A DNA stretch of 64,000 nt, taken from assembly GCF_000013885.1 (NCBI RefSeq), contig NC_007960.1, positions 124,001-188,000 on the forward strand. The letters run 5' to 3'. Origin of the DNA: Nitrobacter hamburgensis X14 (GTDB lineage: Bacteria > Pseudomonadota > Alphaproteobacteria > Rhizobiales > Xanthobacteraceae). The notes under the pieces are model-generated. The model was not told the DNA's origin and did not search any database. It saw only the letters and a program-made list of their open reading frames with translations. The position numbers and the translations under genes were made by a program. Positions 8,038-15,381 of this stretch are shown piece by piece (position 1 is the stretch's first letter; each line of letters opens with the position of its first letter).

Positions 8038-8238
8038 TCAGAAGACGCGTGCGGCTTCCGATCGATCGAGCGCTTCCAGGCGCTCTGGCGTATCGAGCAG
8101 CTTCCTCGCGCCCGCGGCGATCGCCTCGGCGATTGTAGGATAAGTTTCGGCCGAACTCATCGAGACGCCGTCGAGAAACGTTACCGTCGCCTGATAGCCA
8201 TTGCCCTTGGGCGTGGCCGAAAGCGTAACCGCCGGCAT
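8038..8238 (-). CDS. Small hypothetical protein, 66 aa
   Basis: MPAVTLSATPKGNGYQATVT opens a short protein with alternating polar and hydrophobic residues, ending in a helix (LDTPERLEALDRSEAARVF). The start is chosen because an excellent GGAGG site lies 5 bp upstream on the minus strand; the frame extends 99 bp further back without one. The family is not known to me. It converges with the LLM oxidoreductase gene. Confidence 0.6.
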   Translation of the reverse strand: MPAVTLSATPKGNGYQATVTFLDGVSMSSAETYPTIAEAIAAGARKLLDTPERLEALDRSEAARVF

Positions 8239-8455
8239 GGTGCCTCCGTATCCACCGTATTTGATGTTGAAGATTACCGTAGAAACAACGCTCGCGACAC
8301 CATGGTGGAAGCACACAAAAGCGGCGTCCAATTCCAACGTGGAAAGCCTAGTCAGGCGCTTGCAAAGTTCGAATCATATCGTTGCTCTCGAAACAGCCTG
8401 TATTTCTTGGGTAAAGTAAGCGATGCATATGCGTAGCTTTCATGGAATCGAGCGT

Positions 8456-8674
8456 CTAGTCTGCCGGCTGCTTCCCCTCCTCGATTGCTACGGTAATAAA
8501 ATCCTGAGCTTCAGTAACACCTTCAGCGGCCGTTCGAAGGATTCGCTCGGCCATCTTCGCTTTGGTAGCAGGCGTGCGGTGGGCCGCGTCAATCTGATCG
8601 ACAGCAACGTTCAGCACTGAGCGCATGGTTGAAACAAGCTCAGGTGCGAATTTCTGCGGTGACAACTTTAGCAT
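8456..8674 (-). CDS. Small helical hypothetical protein, 72 aa
   Basis: MLKLSPQKFAPELVSTMRSV and KAKMAERILRTAAEGVTEAQ form two amphipathic helices. Similar short proteins are frequent in Bradyrhizobium-type genomes as I remember them, with unknown function. GGGAG lies upstream of the ATG on the minus strand. It stands alone. Confidence 0.6.
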   Translation of the reverse strand: MLKLSPQKFAPELVSTMRSVLNVAVDQIDAAHRTPATKAKMAERILRTAAEGVTEAQDFITVAIEEGKQPAD

Positions 8675-9162
8675 ACACGAACTCCCTCATGCCGACCGTT
8701 TAACCCCCGGATGAGTCAGGACCGTGACGGTAAGAACACAAACCAGTCACTGTGCACCGTGGGTGAACTGGAACCGAGCACGTTTTGCACTGCTGGTCTC
8801 ACTCAATAGCGCGCGCATGACGTCGCCTCGCGCGCCATGGCCGACGGCGGGGCGGGACGGTGCGATCACAGTGAAAGCCCCGCCCATCGATTCGGGCGGG
8901 GCTTTTCCATGGAGGCAGTTCAGGCTTAGAAGAATTACGCGGATCACAGCGCTGCACCGGCGCCTACTGGATGCAGCATGCGCAGAGACCGCTGTTTGAA
9001 GTGTGGGCAAGTGCTCAATTCGCGCGTTAGCCTATCACGCTCGCGCGCAACAAGTCGCAAAGATTCGAGTGCGGGTGCATTGTGCAAAACGTATGTGCGC
9101 GACAGTCAGGTTGCATCGATATAACTAACGCCGGAACGGTCGTTACGGGGCGGAGGAATAGC
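8675..9162. other. Intergenic region without a supported gene
   Basis: Holds repeat copy B (8877-8990) and otherwise no convincing coding sequence. The promoter of the rightward DUF2235 gene must lie in the last 170 bp. Confidence 0.5.
8877..8990. repeat. Repeat copy B with its own terminator hairpin
   Basis: GCCCCGCCC/GGGCGGGGC plus TTTT (8877-8906) followed by sequence close to copy A (6826-6936). No DUF736 gene precedes this copy, so it looks like the remnant of a duplicated locus. Confidence 0.7.
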
Positions 9163-10437
9163 ATGAAGAATCTAATCGTCTGTTGCGACGGTACGGGAAA
9201 CGAGATCGGTGAGAACATTTCGAATGTGCTGAAGCTTTATCGTGTGCTCCGCAAGACGGACAAGACCGATCCCCGGCAAATAGCGTTTTACGATCCCGGT
9301 GTCGGTACGCTTGCGCGCCCGAATCCGTGGACCAAGCTCAAACAGGACACGGTCACCGTGCTGGGCCTCGCAACCGGTTATGGTCTCGACGACAACGTTC
9401 TCAAAGCTTACCGTTTCCTGATCAACAATTACGAAGAAGGTGACGACATTTTCCTGTTCGGATTTAGTCGCGGCGCCTATACGGTGCGGGTTCTGGCAGG
9501 ACTTATCCACAAGGTCGGCCTGCTCGCTCCACAACAATGCAATCTAGCCGATGCCGCGCTCACAGCCTACAAACAGGCGAATTCAACGATCGTTGAACGG
9601 GATGAGCAAAAAGGCCCGGACAATACATCTGTCGATACGGAAGACGAACGGCAAGCGCCGCCGGCGGCGCGTGATGATCCGGCCTCACAATTCGCGCGGA
9701 TCGTTTCGACCCGATGGCCTACAATCAAATTTCTTGGCGTTTGGGACACCGTGGCAAGTGTCATCGTGCCACGTCCTGACCGTTTTTATGCTTTCAGTCT
9801 CCAAAAGCTGTCGTTCACGCAGGTCAATCCGAGTGTGAAGGTGTTTCGCCACGCCATCGCCATCGACGAGCGGCGCAGGATGCTCCGCCTTGAGCCGTGG
9901 AAGGAGACCCAGACGTTTATGCACAATCGCTTCAGTGCGACGAACAATGCCGAGCCGCAGGATTCGCTTCAAGTGTGGTTCGCGGGCGTGCATGCCGATA
10001 TCGGTGGAGGTTACGCTGAGAAAGAAAGCGGTCTTTCGAAGTTCCCGTTACTCTGGATGATCGAGGAGGCGGTCAAATATGGCCTTACGGTTAGCCGACA
10101 AACCGTCAATCAGCTGGCGTGGGGTATTCAACGTAGAGGAAGCCCTTTTAGCTATGTGGCACCCGACATCAGGCGTGATCCACATCAATCGATGACGCTT
10201 GCGTGGCGCAGTCTGGAGTGGATACCGAAAGCAGACAGATTCAAAGAATGGAAGGATCGCCGGTCGTGGCTCCGCCACTACATCCCGAGCGCAGAGCCGC
10301 GCGTAATTCCTGATGGCGCCTACATTCATGAGTCCGTCATCGATCGTATGAAGGCGGTGCCGGCCTATTCCCCGATCAACCTGCCGTCGAGCTGTGAGGT
10401 AATCCCGCTGCCTTCCGGTTCAGATGTATTACGATGA
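9163..10437 (+). CDS. DUF2235 family alpha/beta hydrolase (T6SS Tle1-like phospholipase family)
   Basis: 424 aa. MKNLIVCCDGTGNEIG at the N-terminus, the nucleophile elbow LFGFSRGAY (about residues 98-106), WDTVASV and GVHADIGGGY are the signature elements of DUF2235, an alpha/beta hydrolase family that includes type VI secretion phospholipases. Catalytic Ser is in GFSRG; the Asp and His are expected in ADIGGG and further on. There is no signal peptide and no T6SS gene nearby, so an effector role is not supported here. The ATG at 9163 has GGAGG 6 bp upstream. Confidence 0.85.
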   Translation: MKNLIVCCDGTGNEIGENISNVLKLYRVLRKTDKTDPRQIAFYDPGVGTLARPNPWTKLKQDTVTVLGLATGYGLDDNVLKAYRFLINNYEEGDDIFLFGFSRGAYTVRVLAGLIHKVGLLAPQQCNLADAALTAYKQANSTIVERDEQKGPDNTSVDTEDERQAPPAARDDPASQFARIVSTRWPTIKFLGVWDTVASVIVPRPDRFYAFSLQKLSFTQVNPSVKVFRHAIAIDERRRMLRLEPWKETQTFMHNRFSATNNAEPQDSLQVWFAGVHADIGGGYAEKESGLSKFPLLWMIEEAVKYGLTVSRQTVNQLAWGIQRRGSPFSYVAPDIRRDPHQSMTLAWRSLEWIPKADRFKEWKDRRSWLRHYIPSAEPRVIPDGAYIHESVIDRMKAVPAYSPINLPSSCEVIPLPSGSDVLR

Positions 10438-10518
10438 GGGCGTACCGAGCATCGCCGTGCGACGATAGATCAACCAGGCGCTGTGTCCCGAAGCATCGTG
10501 AAGCTTTCCGTGATGCAT

Positions 10519-11442
10519 CTAAACGGCAGGCTTTGGAGTTGCTCGAAGCCAGTGCCCAAGCGTCAAAGCTTCATGCCCATTAAAGAACGTCTCGAATTTG
10601 AAGAGGTGCCGCTCGTCAGAGGCATCGGCAAGAATGACCTCTTTCGCCCCGAGACCTCCGCCGCGCTGTGCGCCGGCATAGCTCGTTACGACGCGAAACA
10701 AATCCACTTCGCCTAACCCACCGAAACGTTGGACGAATGCTGGCGATTGCACGCAATAGCGACAAGGATTTGCAGGGTCGAAGTCTGCCTTTCGCTTGAT
10801 CTGGTGCGGATGTCCGGTCACAAGGGCGACCATCGGCCGGCCGCGATGTCCCTGTTCGATGAACCGCCAGAGTGTCGAAGTCATTGTGTTGCCGAAGCGC
10901 TCGCTGAGCTGTCGAATGTGCCCAAGAGATGGCTCGGAATCGCAGGCGTCTGAGCGGAACCTCTCCGCGAGGAAGAGAAGTTGGCCGGCGGCGTAGTTTG
11001 CTTCGGCCTCCATGATTGCGTGGCAGGTCGGAGTGAGCGTTTGTTCGGTGTCCCCGAGCATCATGCCTTCATGCCAGGGGATGATATCGTGCCCGACCTC
11101 GTGGGCTTCGTTCCAACGATGCTTGAGTTTCGGGAGATCCTTGTCGATAAGAATCCGCTTTTGATCGGGCAAGTAAAGCGCCTTAAGACTCAGGCTCCGA
11201 ACGGCTTCCTTGAGCAAGGTGGGCCGCAGGAGAACCTGAAGTCCAGCAACTTTCAACCGGCTAATCGTCTCACTTAGCAGACCATCATCTGTCGTGCTGT
11301 AATAGTATCGATCAAGTCGAAGCAAGTCGCGCACGACTGCGAGATCAATCGGCGGCTCGGGGTTGCCAAGGCCCCGCAGGACCTTGGCAACCTGTGCGTC
11401 GATGTCAGCAACAGTACGGGCGCCAAGCTGGAGATTCTTCAC
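10519..11442 (-). CDS. ImmA/IrrE-type (M78) zinc metallopeptidase; CapP-like candidate
   Basis: 307 aa. HEVGH at residues 114-118 (NEAHEVGHDII) is the zinc-binding HExxH motif, with EAEANYAAGQLL (about 146-157) as the expected third-ligand helix, the arrangement of ImmA/IrrE proteases that cleave a partner XRE repressor. The C-terminal half (GRPMVALVTGHPHQI and beyond) may be a sensor domain. It is the last gene of a leftward four-gene operon and overlaps the XRE gene by 4 bp. CBASS systems are known to be controlled by a helix-turn-helix repressor CapH and a protease CapP. The divergent type III CBASS operon 1.5 kb away makes that role likely here. Confidence 0.85.
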   Translation of the reverse strand: MKNLQLGARTVADIDAQVAKVLRGLGNPEPPIDLAVVRDLLRLDRYYYSTTDDGLLSETISRLKVAGLQVLLRPTLLKEAVRSLSLKALYLPDQKRILIDKDLPKLKHRWNEAHEVGHDIIPWHEGMMLGDTEQTLTPTCHAIMEAEANYAAGQLLFLAERFRSDACDSEPSLGHIRQLSERFGNTMTSTLWRFIEQGHRGRPMVALVTGHPHQIKRKADFDPANPCRYCVQSPAFVQRFGGLGEVDLFRVVTSYAGAQRGGGLGAKEVILADASDERHLFKFETFFNGHEALTLGHWLRATPKPAV

Positions 11443-11939
11443 TTGCTCTGCTTTACATCCTGTCGGCTCAGCACGGCAACGAAGGCATCGAGCGCCGCAT
11501 TCTCTTCCCGGCTCAACTTCTGTACTGATTCCGATCGCGCGGCGAACCTGACTGCCTCTTGGCTTAGGCCGCTGTCATTTGCGGCCGAGAGGCCGGCGAG
11601 CTGCATCAACCGCTGCTGCGATACATTGAAAGTTTGCGCCAACCGATAAACGGTGCGCGGCTCGGGAATGTAATGGACGTCGCCTTCGATCACGAGCAGT
11701 TCGCTCGCATCGAGCTCAGCCTCTTCGGCTAGGCGCTCCATTGAGAACCCGCGCTGACGGCGCATCAGATTGATGAATCGTCCGAAGGCGATGCGAGCCT
11801 CCTCGCGCGGAGCCGACACGCCAGCGATAGGCCGATCGTCCAGAACAGGATCGCGCGCAGCAAGACCGGCGCCGATCACGTCGGCGCCTTCAAGCCGGGC
11901 GCGGTCAAGCCACCATTGCTTGCTTCGCTCGATTCTCAT
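11439..11939 (-). CDS. XRE-family regulator; CapH-like candidate
   Basis: 166 aa. Residues about 55-115 (FGRFINLMRRQRGFSMERLAEEAELDASELLVIE, then TVYRLAQTFNVSQQRLMQLAGL) form a standard helix-turn-helix XRE domain. The N-terminal 50 residues and the C-terminal 30 are extra to a minimal repressor; the C-terminal tail could be the protease-sensitive part. The start at 11939 is chosen for its GAGGAG site 8 bp upstream; the frame extends 105 bp back into the preceding gene. It overlaps the protease gene by 4 bp. It probably represses its own operon and perhaps the CBASS promoter. Confidence 0.8.
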   Translation of the reverse strand: MRIERSKQWWLDRARLEGADVIGAGLAARDPVLDDRPIAGVSAPREEARIAFGRFINLMRRQRGFSMERLAEEAELDASELLVIEGDVHYIPEPRTVYRLAQTFNVSQQRLMQLAGLSAANDSGLSQEAVRFAARSESVQKLSREENAALDAFVAVLSRQDVKQSK

Positions 11940-11944
11940 CGACG

Positions 11945-12565
11945 TCACTCCTCGCCGAGAAATGACCGCGCGCGTTCGGCGGTCATCTCGAAATATCTCA
12001 GGTTCTGATAGGCACCGTCGGGACCGAGGTCCGACATACGACACCGGTCACGATAGAAGGCTTCAGATTGCGGCAGCGAATGGAGACCGATCCGACCACG
12101 ATACCCCTCCTGCTCACTAAGCGCGATGGCGGCCGTGAGCAGAGCCATGCCGACGCCTTTTAATTGCGGACGCTGCTCGAGGTCGGGACGGTTCCAGGGC
12201 GCGACCTCGAGATAGTCGACGTAGACTAGAGGCTTGCCAGTCTGCGACGGCTCTCGGGCTACTTTTCGCAGATCGAGCAACATTAAGCCTTGGGTCACTC
12301 CACCGCAGACGATGCAAAACCCAGGGAACGCCAGGAAACCTTGAACGCGCGCCGTCTTTTCTCGCCAATCCCAATGCCAGCTTTGCGGCCATTGAGCCAT
12401 AGGGACGCCTTTGCGTCGCAACTCCTGGAGTACCTTGATAAGCGCCGGTTGCCACTGCGTTTGCCAGTCGCCGAGTTGAGCTTCCTCGATGGCATCGCGC
12501 AACTCCGCCTCGACGCCCTGCCCGCTCACGCCATCGAGCAGGTAAATGGTCGAGATCTCCGTCAC
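11945..12565 (-). CDS. GNAT-like acetyltransferase domain protein
   Basis: 206 aa. The second half reads like a GNAT fold: LVYVDYLEVAPWNRP (strand 4), then QLKGVGMALLTAAIALSEQEGYRGRIGLHSLPQSEAFYRD, where KGVGMALL occupies the place of the acetyl-CoA loop (classical Q/RxxGxG/A) and SEAFYRD the terminal strand-helix element. The N-terminal 60 residues are unusual and longer than in small GNAT toxins. It is encoded directly after an RHH protein with a 4-bp overlap, the order seen in RHH-GNAT toxin-antitoxin pairs, and is followed after 5 bp by the XRE gene. Acceptor unknown. Confidence 0.65.
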   Translation of the reverse strand: MTEISTIYLLDGVSGQGVEAELRDAIEEAQLGDWQTQWQPALIKVLQELRRKGVPMAQWPQSWHWDWREKTARVQGFLAFPGFCIVCGGVTQGLMLLDLRKVAREPSQTGKPLVYVDYLEVAPWNRPDLEQRPQLKGVGMALLTAAIALSEQEGYRGRIGLHSLPQSEAFYRDRCRMSDLGPDGAYQNLRYFEMTAERARSFLGEE

Positions 12566-12774
12566 AGGAGCATCAGTTCCGCCTTCTCCTTCGTCGTGTC
12601 ATTCTCGAAAAGGAATTTCTCTCCTCGTTCGAGCCTTGCCTCGACGGTCTGATAGAGGCGCAGAGCCTGGCGGATCACCGCCGTCTTGGTGAGATCCTTG
12701 CGCGCCGACAATTCGTCCAGCACGCGCATCTCGGCGTCGGTGAGGTTCAGCGTCATCGTCTTCTTCGCTGTCAT
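12562..12774 (-). CDS. Ribbon-helix-helix (CopG/Arc-type) DNA-binding protein
   Basis: 70 aa. TMTLNLTDAEMRVLDELSAR followed by DLTKTAVIRQALRLYQTVEARL is a textbook RHH fold: one beta strand and two helices with the TKTAVIRQAL turn. The start at 12774 follows GGAGG by 7 bp; the earlier ATG at 12789 has no such site. It heads the leftward operon RHH-GNAT-XRE-ImmA and sits next to an imperfect palindrome overlapping its promoter, so autoregulation is likely. As antitoxin to the GNAT-like gene it would be of the RHH-GNAT type (inference). Confidence 0.8.
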   Translation of the reverse strand: MTAKKTMTLNLTDAEMRVLDELSARKDLTKTAVIRQALRLYQTVEARLERGEKFLFENDTTKEKAELMLL

Positions 12775-12797
12775 CTCGTCCTCCGTCATTGTGACAA

Positions 12798-12826
12798 CAT
12801 ATAGAGAATCAGTATGTTTTTGTCAA
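12798..12826 (-). promoter_or_regulatory. Sigma70-type promoter of the RHH operon
   Basis: On the minus strand TTGACA, 17 bp, TATATG, reading toward the RHH gene. The two hexamers lie in an imperfect palindrome (TGACAaaaACATA ... TATATGTTGTCA), a plausible operator. Confidence 0.7.
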
Positions 12827-12833
12827 CGTAAAA

Positions 12834-12872
12834 TAGCTAGTGCGTAGCTATTGAATAGCTAATTTTTAGCTA
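12834..12872. repeat. Four TAGCTA boxes at exact 11-bp spacing
   Basis: TAGCTA begins at 12834, 12845, 12856 and 12867; spacers are gtgcg, ttgaa and atttt. The spacing equals about one helical turn, so all boxes face the same side of the DNA. They lie between the divergent RHH and CBASS operons and overlap the rightward promoter. Confidence 0.85.
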
Positions 12873-12879
12873 CTATATC
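12851..12879 (+). promoter_or_regulatory. Candidate promoter of the CBASS operon
   Basis: TTGAAT, 17 bp, TATATC on the plus strand, 55 bp upstream of the CD-NTase ATG. The third and fourth TAGCTA boxes lie inside it, so a protein bound there would block RNA polymerase. Confidence 0.6.
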
Positions 12880-12933
12880 ACTACCTCAACGTGCCGCTGC
12901 CCTTGGGTCGCCGGCCAAGCAGGAGTTGGGCAT

Positions 12934-13899
12934 ATGGGACGGCAGCACGTCGGCCATAGCGAGATCGCCACCTTCGCGCAGGACAAAGTGAACCTGCCGA
13001 AGGTCAAGGCGGATGAGTATCGGGCGCAGGCCCGCCGGCTTCGTGAGAAGCTGGAAGGTTATCTGGGTGAACATCCGGATTTCACGCTCAAGAAGATGAT
13101 GCTCTCGGGCAGCCTGGCGAAGGGCACCGCGCTGCGTTCCCTCAACGACATCGACGTCGCCTGCTACGTCAGCGGCGCAGACGCACCTAAGGATGTGCGG
13201 GCGCTGCTCGATTATCTGGCCGAGCGGCTTCGCAACGCCTTCCCTAACTTCAGCCCCGACCAGGTGCAGCCGCAGACCTATTCCGTCACGGTCTCCTTCC
13301 GCGGGACCGGGCTCGACGTGGACGTGGTACCGATCCTCTATGACGGCGACCCGCAATGGTACGGGAACCTTATCAGCCAGGATGATGGCTCGTTCTTGAA
13401 AACGAGCATTCCGCTCCATCTGGACTTCGCCGCCAAGCGCAAGCGCGCCCAAGAGAAGCATTTCGCGCAGGTGGTTCGGCTCGCGAAGTTTTGGGCCCGA
13501 CGCATGAAGCAGGAGCGCGATGGCTTCCGCTTCAAATCTTTTATGATCGAGATGATTCTCGCCAAGCTCTGTGACGACGGTCTGGATTTCTCCGACTACC
13601 CGGAGGCGCTCCAGCACTTCTTCACCTACATCGCTCGGACCGATTTCCGGCAGCGCATCGTGTTCGGTGACTATTACGCCGTTTCGTCGGTGGGCACGTT
13701 TTCCGACACGGTGCAGATCATCGATCCGGTGAACGCCGTTAACAACGTGGCGCGCCTCTACACCATGGCGAACGCAGACGCGATCGTCGATGCCGCTATC
13801 GATGCCGGAGACGCGGTCGACGCGGCGCTCGCCGCTCCCAACAAGCAACTGACCGTCGCCTATTGGCAGAAGGTCTTTGGCTCCTCCTTCCAGGCGTGA
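12934..13899 (+). CDS. CBASS CD-NTase (cyclic oligonucleotide synthase)
   Basis: 321 aa. SGSLAKGTALRSLNDIDVAC (residues 58-77) has the nucleotidyltransferase signature: Gly59-Ser60, then Asp72 and Asp74; GLDVDVVP (126-133) supplies the third Asp. CD-NTases join nucleotides into cyclic di- or trinucleotides on phage infection to activate a downstream effector. The clade cannot be fixed by eye. It is the first gene of a four-gene operon with HORMA, TRIP13-like and SAVED proteins, which defines type III CBASS; in that type the HORMA protein activates the synthase. The ATG has only a weak ribosome site (ttgggc), and the gap to the next gene is 9 bp. Confidence 0.9.
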   Translation: MGRQHVGHSEIATFAQDKVNLPKVKADEYRAQARRLREKLEGYLGEHPDFTLKKMMLSGSLAKGTALRSLNDIDVACYVSGADAPKDVRALLDYLAERLRNAFPNFSPDQVQPQTYSVTVSFRGTGLDVDVVPILYDGDPQWYGNLISQDDGSFLKTSIPLHLDFAAKRKRAQEKHFAQVVRLAKFWARRMKQERDGFRFKSFMIEMILAKLCDDGLDFSDYPEALQHFFTYIARTDFRQRIVFGDYYAVSSVGTFSDTVQIIDPVNAVNNVARLYTMANADAIVDAAIDAGDAVDAALAAPNKQLTVAYWQKVFGSSFQA

Positions 13900-13908
13900 G
13901 GTCACTGC

Positions 13909-14424
13909 ATGTCCTACAGTTTGAGCTATACCGAGAGTTCGACCTTCACGGTCACCCACGCCCGGCACATGGTAGCCAAGGTCGCGACCGACCTCAAGCG
14001 TATGCAGCGCTTCTACGGCAGCCCGTCCGATGAGAGCATTACGAACTACGAAGCCGAAGCGACCGAGATGATCAGAGCCGGCTACCTCGGCACGGTCACC
14101 TACGGCTTCAGGAAGGACGGCAACTGGATCGAACCGACGCTGCGCTACACCGCCCGAGATCTTGCCGGTGCCTCGGCCAATGACGACGATCCTGGCCGTA
14201 TCCGACCTGGGGCGGACATCAGCGGCGCGTCGTTCTACAGCTATATGACCTACAGCGCCGCGTGGGACCAGCTGACCCAGACGCAGCGGGACGCATTCAA
14301 GGCGACGCTTCCCTTCTCACGCAATGGCGCCGCCGAGCCGGGCGTTTCCGGATATCTCGACAACGACCACTCCTATTCGTCCGGCGGGCGAGCCCTCGAT
14401 CGCGCCTGTGTCAGGAGCTTCTGA
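13909..14424 (+). CDS. cap7: CBASS HORMA-domain protein (Cap7-type)
   Basis: 171 aa. SYTESSTFTVTHARHMVAKVATDLKRMQRFYG, then GYLGTVTYGFRKDGNWIEPTLRYT and the C-terminal GGRALDRACVRSF, match the bacterial HORMA-1 family as I know it. In type III CBASS this protein senses infection by binding a peptide and then activates the CD-NTase. Only one HORMA protein is present; some type III systems have two. Its stop overlaps the next ATG by one base (TGATG). Confidence 0.85.
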   Translation: MSYSLSYTESSTFTVTHARHMVAKVATDLKRMQRFYGSPSDESITNYEAEATEMIRAGYLGTVTYGFRKDGNWIEPTLRYTARDLAGASANDDDPGRIRPGADISGASFYSYMTYSAAWDQLTQTQRDAFKATLPFSRNGAAEPGVSGYLDNDHSYSSGGRALDRACVRSF

Positions 14425-15371
14425 TGAACACCAAGCCCACTTTGGATGAGCTCTTCGAACGGCGCATCACCTATCCCGATTTCGAACCGCAATCGCGGCT
14501 CGCAAGGCTGGTCGGTCTTGACGATCAGAAGAGTCGCCTCGCCAAAATCCTTGGCCTTCTCGTCAACCCCAGTGGGCTGGCGGAGTGGGCGCAGCGGCAT
14601 CATCCTGGCACCCAGGCGCTCCTTGATGCAGTTCTGCGGCGTCCGCCCCTGGTGGTGCTCGCCGGCGATGTCGGATCGGGCAAGACCGAACTCGCCGAGA
14701 CGATCGGCGATGCGGTCGCGCGGCAGGAGAAGATTGACATTACCCTTCTGCCGCTGAGTCTCTCGACCCGCGGTCAAGGCCGCGTCGGCGAGATGACGCA
14801 ACTCCTCTCAGCCGCGTTCGACTACACGGTGGCCGAAGCGTCCCGGCTGAAGTCCGCCTCCGGCAAGGCGCGTGGAGCAGTCATCCTTCTCGTGGATGAG
14901 GCCGACGCGCTTGCCCAGTCACGCGAGACGGCGCAGATGCACCACGAAGACAGGGCCGGCGTGAATGCGTTCATCCGCGGCATTGACCGCATCGCCAACG
15001 CCAAACTTCCCGCAGCAGTTCTGATGTGCACGAACCGCCTGAGCGCACTCGACCCCGCGGTGCGGCGGCGCGCGGCCGATGTGCTTAGTTTCGCCCGTCC
15101 CGGTGACGAGCAGCGACGTTTTGTCCTATCGAGCCGTCTCGAACCTATCGGCCTCGGCCGTCACCATATCGACGCTCTCGTCATTGCCACCGGGCCGCAG
15201 CGCAGTGCTCGGGATTACGGCTTCACCTTCTCGGATCTGACCCAACGGCTTCTGCCATCGATCGTCCTCGACGCCTATCCTTCGCGGCCGGTTAATGGTG
15301 CGCGCGCGGTGGAGATCGCCAAAGCCATGACGCCGACACCTCCCTTCCGAGACGGCGAGCCAGTGGCGTGA
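14424..15371 (+). CDS. cap6: CBASS TRIP13-like AAA+ ATPase (Cap6-type)
   Basis: 315 aa. Walker A GDVGSGKTEL at residues 81-90, Walker B ILLVDEADA at about 154-162, sensor-1 region VLMCTNRLSALDPAVRRRA (an Asn and arginine-finger-like Arg). The order and size fit the TRIP13/Pch2-like ATPase of type III CBASS, which opens HORMA proteins to switch signalling off. The chosen ATG overlaps the cap7 stop; an in-frame extension to 14262 runs through cap7 and is rejected. Confidence 0.9.
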   Translation: MNTKPTLDELFERRITYPDFEPQSRLARLVGLDDQKSRLAKILGLLVNPSGLAEWAQRHHPGTQALLDAVLRRPPLVVLAGDVGSGKTELAETIGDAVARQEKIDITLLPLSLSTRGQGRVGEMTQLLSAAFDYTVAEASRLKSASGKARGAVILLVDEADALAQSRETAQMHHEDRAGVNAFIRGIDRIANAKLPAAVLMCTNRLSALDPAVRRRAADVLSFARPGDEQRRFVLSSRLEPIGLGRHHIDALVIATGPQRSARDYGFTFSDLTQRLLPSIVLDAYPSRPVNGARAVEIAKAMTPTPPFRDGEPVA

Positions 15372-15381
15372 GGAGAGGTCG

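Noticed and set aside
9163..10437. Type VI secretion effector with immunity gene
   Set aside because: The DUF2235 family likeness is real, but no T6SS, VgrG or immunity gene is nearby.
12834..12872. CRISPR-like short repeats
   Set aside because: Units are only 11 bp with 5-bp spacers and no cas genes; they fit operator boxes. No CRISPR array was seen in the window.
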